Shown here: positions 6,798 through 11,797 of the stretch, one piece after another
Layout of the letters: every line of letters starts with the position of its first letter
How positions within the stretch are numbered: the first letter of the stretch is position 1
Source of the DNA: Thaumasiovibrio sp043421945
GTDB taxonomy: Bacteria; Pseudomonadota; Gammaproteobacteria; Enterobacterales; Vibrionaceae
Assembly (NCBI GenBank): GCA_043421945.1
Contig: JBHOGO010000113.1
Location: 1-11,797, forward strand
Reading direction: 5' to 3'
DNA length: 11,797 nucleotides
Position numbers and translations under genes: made by a program
Notes under the pieces: model-generated
What the model was told of the DNA's origin: nothing
The model's database searches: none
Seen by the model: only the letters and a program-made list of their open reading frames with translations

Positions 6798-9107
6798 ATG
6801 AACACGAATTTCAAATTGTTTGCAGGCGGTATGATGACGCTTGCGCTTGTAGGTTGTAACTCTAGCAAGGAAGAGTCTGTACCACCGACCGATACGCCTA
6901 AGGTGATATTGACTGAAAACTTTGAGCAAACTGAAGATGGTCTGCTACCAGAAGGGTGGGACTTAATTACTAACTTTGGTGAAGCATACGTGCAAGATGG
7001 GTACCTCTATGTCGATGGTACCGTAGACGATTATGCGGGTACCACGATATCAATGCCCCAAGAATTAGCGGGGTACTCTGATTACAGAATTGACGTCGAC
7101 TTTACCATTGATGAAGCTAACAATACGAGTCGCTGGGTCGGTTTTAAATACCGAATTTCAGGCAGTGAGCCTTATTACCATATGGCGATAAGACAGAATG
7201 CGACCGCAAGTAATGGCACGGAACTGACTTTTAGGTATAACAATAGCTGGAATATCTTAGAAACAGCTGCCTATGCAGAAAACATCGATCCAGATAAAAG
7301 CTATACCGCCACGATCATTGCTTATGGTGGCCGCGTTCAACACCTTCTTAATGGTGAGCTGATGCATGATAGTGAAATCATTAATATGTTTGGTGAGCTA
7401 GGGATGCAGGCGGCAGGCGCAACATTAAAGGTCAATGAAATTACGGTGACTGAGCAGCTTGAGCCGCTACCTAACTCAGAGCATATTTATGATATTCAAG
7501 AGCCTGAAACCCATGTGGCGATGGCCCCAACCCTCGTTCAGCCAATTGAGCATATGGACGACATGATGTCGTTGGGTGTATCGAATGCGCTGATGTATCT
7601 TCAGGATGACTTTAGCCTTACCAATGAAGGTGGTAGCCGCATAGGGTCGTTAGAGTCGTTACTGGCGGCGGATATTAAAGCTATTCCGGTTATTTATTTG
7701 AGTGAGAATTTGGATATTGCCGCGTTAGGGGAGTTGCTATCAAAGACGAAAGCGCTTGACCTTACTTTTGTCTCTTCGAGCCAGGCGCAATTAGCGGCAT
7801 TAAGGGATGTGGCGCCCACCGTGCGAAGTGCGTTGGATTTGAGCAACACCGATGTTGAAGACTTGCACGATATTGTTAGTCAAACAACAGCGTCAAAATC
7901 ACGTATCGTGATTGTGTCAGCGTCAGACATCGACCGTGAAGCAATGGCTTATTTACATCGCCGATTAATGACGGTATGGGTTAAAGGGGATGAGTCGAGC
8001 CGCCCAGCGGAGTTACTCACCAGTGGTGCTCACGGTATTTTAGCTGCGACGACAGAGCCTGTGGCAGAGCTGCTATCTCGTTTCCCTGAGAACTCGTTAT
8101 TACGTAAGCCTTTGGTTATTGGTCACCGTGGTGTTCCATCGTTACTCCCTGAAAACACGCTAGAAAGTGCGATTAAAGCTGTGGAGCTTGGTATTGATGG
8201 TAATGAATACGATGTCTTCTTATCGAAAGATGGTCATATTGTCGTGATGCATGATTCCACGGTAGATCGAACGACTGATGGTTCTGGTCGGATTGAAGAT
8301 ATGACGCTTGAAGAAATTAGAGCGCTTAATATTCTTAACCTTGATGGCTCTGTCTCATCGATGAAAGTGCCAACGCTTGAAGAGTTCTTCGCTGAGTTTG
8401 TTGATGAAGAGATGACACACTTCTTGGAAATTAAGAGTGAAAAGCCGGAGCTCATCGATACGCTTAAAGCGCTATTAGAAGAGTATCCTGTTGAAGATCA
8501 ATTAATCGTAATTGCGTTTTCTGAAGCGCAAGCAGCGAGAATGGGGGAAGTACTTCCTGAGATCCCAACAGGCTTGCTGATTGGTCATTCAAATGGCAAT
8601 GATGATAAAGATACACTAAAGCGTATGTTGAGGAAGGTTCAACCGCTTTCTACAACCTACAACCCTTCTTATGCTGACTTACAAAGTGGTGTGACTGAGA
8701 TAGCGAAGCACCGCGGTATGACAATGTGGCCGTGGACATATCGAAATGAGTCCCACTATTACCGTGACTATATTGCTGGTATTCACGGCCTAACCACAGA
8801 CTATGTGCAGTGGAGTAGTGACTTTATCGTTGAGGTGACACCTTCTGAATTTGAAGTGAGTACTCAAGTTGGCGAAAAACTGATGGTTGCCACCGAGACA
8901 ATGACTCAGATCGGTGATGCTGAGACTGTCGACATGGGTGAGTTTTTGGTGGTGAGTTCAAGTGCTGAATATACGCAGTCTGAAGAGGGTGAAGTGACAT
9001 TTACAAGTCCTGGTCAAGCTGAGGTTCTCATCAGGTTTACTCAAACACTCCCTGATGAGAGCTTCTATCGTATTTTCTCTCAGCCTATATCTGTTCACAT
9101 TCAGTAA
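6798..9107 (+). CDS. Lipoprotein glycerophosphodiester phosphodiesterase, multidomain
   Basis: Hydrolyses glycerophosphodiesters to glycerol-3-phosphate and an alcohol, by family. The 769-aa product has a signal peptide with lipobox LVG-C20 and Asn at +2, so it is probably outer-membrane anchored. Residues 36-220 form a beta-rich, concanavalin-like module (LTENFEQTEDGLLPEGW at its start). Residues about 235-430 look like a degenerate GDPD-type barrel lacking catalytic residues. The active GDPD domain spans about 438-675: G442-H443-R444-G445, P451-E452-N453-T454, E470 and D472, H485-D486, LEIK (543-546), W646-T647 and TD at 667-668, all at the expected places. Residues 676-769 resemble an Ig-like domain. 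Typical GDPD enzymes are 250-350 aa, so this is unusually large. A GA-rich ribosome site (6786-6793) precedes the ATG. A five-codon ATG frame at 6784-6801 overlaps the start. The gene is divergent from the GlpR-like repressor, which fits regulation by its own product. Confidence 0.93.
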   Translation: MNTNFKLFAGGMMTLALVGCNSSKEESVPPTDTPKVILTENFEQTEDGLLPEGWDLITNFGEAYVQDGYLYVDGTVDDYAGTTISMPQELAGYSDYRIDVDFTIDEANNTSRWVGFKYRISGSEPYYHMAIRQNATASNGTELTFRYNNSWNILETAAYAENIDPDKSYTATIIAYGGRVQHLLNGELMHDSEIINMFGELGMQAAGATLKVNEITVTEQLEPLPNSEHIYDIQEPETHVAMAPTLVQPIEHMDDMMSLGVSNALMYLQDDFSLTNEGGSRIGSLESLLAADIKAIPVIYLSENLDIAALGELLSKTKALDLTFVSSSQAQLAALRDVAPTVRSALDLSNTDVEDLHDIVSQTTASKSRIVIVSASDIDREAMAYLHRRLMTVWVKGDESSRPAELLTSGAHGILAATTEPVAELLSRFPENSLLRKPLVIGHRGVPSLLPENTLESAIKAVELGIDGNEYDVFLSKDGHIVVMHDSTVDRTTDGSGRIEDMTLEEIRALNILNLDGSVSSMKVPTLEEFFAEFVDEEMTHFLEIKSEKPELIDTLKALLEEYPVEDQLIVIAFSEAQAARMGEVLPEIPTGLLIGHSNGNDDKDTLKRMLRKVQPLSTTYNPSYADLQSGVTEIAKHRGMTMWPWTYRNESHYYRDYIAGIHGLTTDYVQWSSDFIVEVTPSEFEVSTQVGEKLMVATETMTQIGDAETVDMGEFLVVSSSAEYTQSEEGEVTFTSPGQAEVLIRFTQTLPDESFYRIFSQPISVHIQ

Positions 9108-9117
9108 TGTTCTATTT

Positions 9118-9149
9118 CGCTAGCCATTCACATTGAAAAACGGCTAGCG
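9118..9149. repeat. Inverted repeat after GDPD gene, possible 3' hairpin
   Basis: CGCTAGCC (9118-9125) and GGCTAGCG (9142-9149) form a perfect 8-bp GC-rich stem with a 16-nt loop, starting 10 bp after the stop codon. No T tract follows, so it is not a classical intrinsic terminator; it may stabilise the mRNA 3' end. Confidence 0.55.
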
Positions 9150-9181
9150 TGAAGTTATGCCACATCTGAGGTAATAAGTTG

Positions 9182-9210
9182 ATAGCTTGGTTCAATATGA
9201 GCCAAGCTAT
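9182..9210. repeat. Long hairpin with triloop, downstream of GDPD gene
   Basis: ATAGCTTGGTTCA (9182-9194) pairs with TGAGCCAAGCTAT (9198-9210) over 13 bp with one G-T wobble, leaving loop ATA. It follows the 9118-9149 hairpin by 32 bp. The downstream bases (ATGACTTTAT) are not a T tract. Terminator-like function, RNA processing or a transcription factor site are all possible. Confidence 0.6.
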
Positions 9211-9587
9211 ATGACTTTATACCCTAGACACCAAGGCACTTAAACAGCGAAAAGAGGCAGTATCAAGTGGCGTCGCAACGGCTGGCATAAAACAATGGTT
9301 GTACATAAATCTTCATTTGCTCACCACTGTTGTAAACGAAAATATAGTTCTTATCTACATGTATTCACTTCAATATTTGTATAAAGCTTCGATTGTTTTT
9401 ACTCAACATTGATACAAGTCGCCTCTATTTCTATTGGGCGTATTGAAGTTTATTGCCACTTTCACGAGTATTCGATAGTATCGCCGTTAATAAAAGAACA
9501 TGCAGGTAAAATACAAAGCTTTGCTTGCTCTACTGCTGGGCTTTTCGCGGATTGAGATACCTCTTCAATGAAGTAGGAGATGGCTGG
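9211..9587. other. Gene-free intergenic region upstream of vanZ-like gene
   Basis: About 375 bp without a convincing gene on either strand. It is AT-rich and holds a TATAAA at 9380-9385 without a good -35, and a small inverted repeat CGATA-g-TATCG at 9473-9483. The frame of the VanZ-like gene is open back to 9525 via a TTG, but that stretch lacks a ribosome site. I find no tRNA, no clear small-RNA terminator and no repeat array here. Confidence 0.5.
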
Positions 9588-10016
9588 ATGATGACGGGGA
9601 AAATTGTGCTCAAACCGCTTTTGGGACGATCTATTGGGCACATGGCGAGTACATTGTGCTTTCTCTGTGTACTCGTGGGTATTTTTTACCTTTCTCTAAC
9701 ACCGGATTACTCAACCAAGCTTATTGCATTTGATGGTGCTGATAAATATAAACACGCCTTTGCTTATTTTGTTTTAAGCATGAATGCATACCTTATTATC
9801 CCTTCACGCTATTTGAAAATAACACTGTTGGGGTTTTGGATAATGAGTGGTGTCATTGAGCTGCTGCAATCATTGCAGCCGACGAGAACCGCTTCAATTT
9901 ATGATTGGCTGGCGAATCTCATTGGTATTACTGGTGCTATTTTAGTGATATGGCTGATACAAGTCAGGAAGCATCTGTTGCGTTCTGTTGAAGGCGAAAA
10001 GACTCATATTTCATGA
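9588..10016 (+). CDS. VanZ-like integral membrane protein
   Basis: A 142-aa inner-membrane protein of the VanZ-like family. Four hydrophobic segments are visible, at about residues 19-38, 54-71, 76-94 and 107-125. Family signature residues are present: D52-K53 and H56 in DKYKHAFAY, E91 and Q94 in ELLQ, P98 and R100, then D106, N110, G113 and G116 in YDWLANLIGITG. The biochemical role of stand-alone VanZ proteins is not settled; VanZ itself is linked to teicoplanin resistance in enterococci, which cannot be assumed here. I chose the ATG at 9588 because AGGAG (9575-9579) lies eight bases upstream; a TTG at 9525 would add 21 residues with no ribosome site. It precedes ugd by 147 bp on the same strand, so cotranscription is possible but a hairpin lies between them. 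Confidence 0.85.
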   Translation: MMTGKIVLKPLLGRSIGHMASTLCFLCVLVGIFYLSLTPDYSTKLIAFDGADKYKHAFAYFVLSMNAYLIIPSRYLKITLLGFWIMSGVIELLQSLQPTRTASIYDWLANLIGITGAILVIWLIQVRKHLLRSVEGEKTHIS

Positions 10017-10080
10017 ATTCACAAATCTTTCATGTCACAACCGTAAGGTCAATGTGCGCAGTGGAATGCGTTAAGGTAGC

Positions 10081-10109
10081 GATAGACGTGCTGGCGACAG
10101 CGCGCTATC
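10081..10109 (+). promoter_or_regulatory. Strong hairpin with GCGA tetraloop between vanZ-like gene and ugd
   Basis: GATAG (10081-10085), a bulged A, then CGTGCTG (10087-10093) pair with CAGCGCG (10098-10104) and CTATC (10105-10109), closed by the GNRA-type loop GCGA. This gives 12 bp with one wobble. It lies 54 bp before the ugd start and has no adjoining T tract. It could attenuate read-through from the upstream gene, stabilise an mRNA end, or be a leader element of ugd. I see no convincing sigma70 promoter between it and ugd. Confidence 0.5.
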
Positions 10110-10163
10110 AGTTATGTTACGCTGTGGGTTAGGATAGATTTAAAAAAAACAGTTGGATAGGAT

Positions 10164-11330
10164 ATGAAAATTGCAATTGCCGGTACTGGCTATGTTGGCT
10201 TATCAAATGCGATGTTACTCGCGCAGAATCACGATGTTGTTGCAGTCGATATTGTTGAAGAAAAAGTCAGATTATTGAACGAGAAGCGTTCGCCAATCGT
10301 CGATACTGAAATTGAAGACTTTCTTGCGAACAAACCGTTGAACTTTGTGGCAACGCTTGATAAAAAGCTAGCGTATCAAGATGCAGAGTATGTGGTCATT
10401 GCCACGCCGACCGATTATGACGTGGAAACGAATTACTTTAATACTTCGTCAGTCGAAGCGGTGATTAAAGATGTGATGGCTATCAACCCTAATGCGGTGA
10501 TGGTGATTAAATCAACAGTCCCTGTTGGCTATACAGCGCGTATTCGAGAAGAGTTAGGTTGTGAGAACCTACTATTCTCTCCAGAGTTTTTGCGTGAAGG
10601 GCGTGCATTATACGATAACCTTCACCCTTCTCGTATTATTGTCGGTGAGCGTAGTAAGCGTGCCGAAGTGTTTGCGAACCTGCTTGTTGAAGGTGCAGAG
10701 AAAGAAAACATTGAGGTGCTGTTCACTGACTCAACAGAAGCTGAAGCGGTGAAGCTGTTTTCGAATACTTATCTTGCAATGCGTGTGGCGTACTTTAACG
10801 AATTAGATTCATATGCAGAATCGCATAACTTAGATGCAAGACAGATCATCCAAGGTGTAGGCTTAGACCCACGTATTGGCAGCCACTATAATAACCCTTC
10901 GTTTGGTTATGGCGGCTATTGCTTACCAAAAGATACTAAGCAACTTCGCGCTAACTATGCGGATGTGCCAAATAGCATCATTGGTGCCATCGTAGATGCG
11001 AATACTACACGTAAGGATTTTGTCTCTGACTCTATCATCTCTCGTAATCCAAAGCGTGTGGGCATTTACCGCTTAATCATGAAGTCAGGCTCTGATAACT
11101 TTAGAGCGTCGAGCATTCAAGGCATCATGAAGCGTATTAAAGCGAAAGGCATTGAAGTAGTGATCTACGAACCAGTGTTGGAAGACGATCAGTTCTTCAA
11201 CTCAGCAGTCATTCGTGATCTTGAAGAGTTCAAAGCAACTTCTGATGTGATCGTTTCTAACCGTATGGCTGCAGAGCTAGAAGATGTTGCCGACAAGGTT
11301 TACACCCGCGACTTGTTCGGTTCTGATTAA
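10164..11330 (+). CDS. ugd: UDP-glucose 6-dehydrogenase
   Basis: Oxidises UDP-glucose to UDP-glucuronate with two NAD+, in the cytoplasm, supplying precursor for capsule, LPS or exopolysaccharide. The 388-aa length equals that of E. coli Ugd, and long stretches are the same as I recall them. Visible features are the Rossmann motif GTGYVG (7-12), D29 for NAD ribose, ATPTDYD (80-86), KSTVPVG (116-122), SPEFLREG (139-146), K197 and N201 in VKLFSN, and the catalytic Cys253 in GYGGYCLPKDT (248-258). The C-terminal NAD/UDP-binding part ends in TRDLFGSD. The gene is complete, with no frameshift. A GGATAGGA stretch directly precedes the ATG as ribosome site. It is followed by its own terminator, then a JUMPStart element, in keeping with a position at the edge of a surface-polysaccharide locus. 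Confidence 0.98.
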   Translation: MKIAIAGTGYVGLSNAMLLAQNHDVVAVDIVEEKVRLLNEKRSPIVDTEIEDFLANKPLNFVATLDKKLAYQDAEYVVIATPTDYDVETNYFNTSSVEAVIKDVMAINPNAVMVIKSTVPVGYTARIREELGCENLLFSPEFLREGRALYDNLHPSRIIVGERSKRAEVFANLLVEGAEKENIEVLFTDSTEAEAVKLFSNTYLAMRVAYFNELDSYAESHNLDARQIIQGVGLDPRIGSHYNNPSFGYGGYCLPKDTKQLRANYADVPNSIIGAIVDANTTRKDFVSDSIISRNPKRVGIYRLIMKSGSDNFRASSIQGIMKRIKAKGIEVVIYEPVLEDDQFFNSAVIRDLEEFKATSDVIVSNRMAAELEDVADKVYTRDLFGSD

Positions 11331-11386
11331 CATTACCACTCTGCCACATACAGTGATTTAACAAGCTTAAAGTGACTTAATCAAAT

Positions 11387-11423
11387 CCTAGCATCACATG
11401 GTGCTGGGAATTTTTGTTTTTTT
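11387..11423 (+). terminator. Intrinsic terminator of ugd
   Basis: CCTAGCATC (11387-11395) and GGTGCTGGG (11400-11408) form a 9-bp stem with two G-T pairs and loop ACAT. It is followed by AATTTTTG and seven T (to 11423). It lies 56 bp after the ugd stop codon and separates ugd from the promoter and JUMPStart downstream. Confidence 0.9.
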
Positions 11424-11561
11424 GGGGTTAATTTAGGACGAATTTAACCGTATTAGTTTTGTCATAACAAAGCAGTTGATTGTTTATTCAATACTGTGCT
11501 CAATAAAGTCGCGAACTCTCTGCCTTAAACATGGTTTGGTATCGCACTGCCTGAGTAAGAT

Positions 11562-11570
11562 TGATATAAT
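11562..11570 (+). promoter_or_regulatory. Extended -10 promoter upstream of JUMPStart
   Basis: TGATATAAT is a perfect extended -10 (TG-n-TATAAT). No good -35 is found at standard spacing (TCGCAC at 11542-11547 is poor), as is common for extended -10 promoters. The start point would be near 11577, about 50 bp before JUMPStart and 80 bp before ops. Confidence 0.65.
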
Positions 11571-11628
11571 TTCAGTCATTTTTATTGGCCAGCTATGCTT
11601 TTAGGCTGCATGTTAACAATTAAGGCGA

Positions 11629-11667
11629 CATCGCTCTTTGGGAGCTTAACCCAAGGGCGGTAGCGTG
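11629..11667 (+). promoter_or_regulatory. JUMPStart element with ops core (RfaH recruitment site)
   Basis: This 39-bp segment aligns without gaps to the E. coli JUMPStart sequence as I recall it, matching about 28 of 39 positions. It includes GCTCT near the start, TTAA in the centre, and the exact ops core GGCGGTAGCGTG at 11656-11667. In known systems ops pauses RNA polymerase and loads the NusG paralogue RfaH, which suppresses termination through long LPS, capsule or O-antigen operons. It sits in the transcribed leader of the predicted promoter and points rightward out of the window. Confidence 0.92.
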
Positions 11668-11797
11668 GTTGAAAGCTTGAGTGCTAAAGAGTGCTTCACG
11701 ATACGGTGTATGTGCATTTGTAAGTAACCTGAACTCGGGATAAGAAGAGAAGGGAACTAAAAGCTGGCTCTGCGATCAGATCTTTCAACCAAGAAGG

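Larger units (their letters stand above)
11424..11797. other. Non-coding leader region of a downstream polysaccharide operon
   Basis: No open reading frame of note is seen in these 374 bp. The region holds an extended -10 promoter, the JUMPStart element and a ~130-bp leader. The leader contains a direct repeat GAGTGCT at 11679-11685 and 11689-11695 and purine-rich stretches (AAGAAGAGAAGGGA from 11742; AAGAAGG at the very end) that could act as ribosome sites for a gene starting beyond the window. Confidence 0.6.

Noticed and set aside
6784..6801. Five-codon frame ATG-AAG-AGA-GCC-ACA-TGA overlapping the GDPD start codon
   Set aside because: It could couple translation, but it is too short to support and its own ribosome site is not evident.
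9525..9587. N-terminal extension of the VanZ-like protein from a TTG codon
   Set aside because: No ribosome site precedes the TTG, while the ATG at 9588 has AGGAG at ideal spacing and directly precedes the conserved membrane protein.

Overview
The window looks like a chromosomal segment of a gamma-proteobacterium, most likely a Vibrio or close relative. The base composition is moderately AT-rich. The UDP-glucose dehydrogenase follows the 388-residue enterobacterial/vibrio form almost residue for residue. There are three lipoproteins with outer-membrane-type sorting signals, a GlpR-like DeoR regulator, and a JUMPStart/ops element at the right end. The genus is an inference; no rRNA or other marker gene is present.

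Layout, left to right. Bases 1-267 hold no gene I can defend. A 712-aa lipoprotein (268-2406, +) combines a metal-dependent phosphodiesterase/nucleotide pyrophosphatase-type domain with a LamG-like jelly roll. It converges on an 822-aa lipoprotein of unknown function (2588-5056, -), built from a Big_2 domain, Ig/FN3-like domains and a propeller-like C-terminus; a hairpin terminator lies between the two. A stand-alone 100-aa CBM48/isoamylase early-set protein (5296-5598, +) follows and ends at a strong terminator. A GlpR-like repressor (5813-6562, -) is then divergent from a 769-aa glycerophosphodiester phosphodiesterase lipoprotein (6798-9107, +). Their intergenic region contains a perfect 16-bp palindrome resembling a GlpR operator and a plausible extended -10 promoter. 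A roughly 480-bp gene-free stretch with two hairpins leads to a VanZ-like membrane protein (9588-10016, +) and ugd (10164-11330, +), which has a strong hairpin in its upstream region and a clear terminator after it. The last ~370 bp are non-coding and carry an extended -10 promoter followed by a 39-bp JUMPStart with the ops core, so a surface-polysaccharide operon very probably begins just beyond the window.

How the genes may work together. The two phosphodiesterase lipoproteins have near-identical signal peptides and similar architecture (lipobox, phosphodiesterase, lectin-like or Ig-like modules), suggesting envelope-anchored scavenging of phosphodiesters such as glycerophosphodiesters. The GlpR-like repressor could sense glycerol-3-phosphate, the product of its divergent neighbour. 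The right-hand part (ugd plus JUMPStart) belongs to surface polysaccharide synthesis: Ugd supplies UDP-glucuronate, and the ops element would recruit RfaH to a long operon. The unusual elements are the tandem, apparently inactive second GDPD-like barrel in the 769-aa protein, the GlpR-type divergon driving a surface GDPD, and several unexplained inverted repeats.
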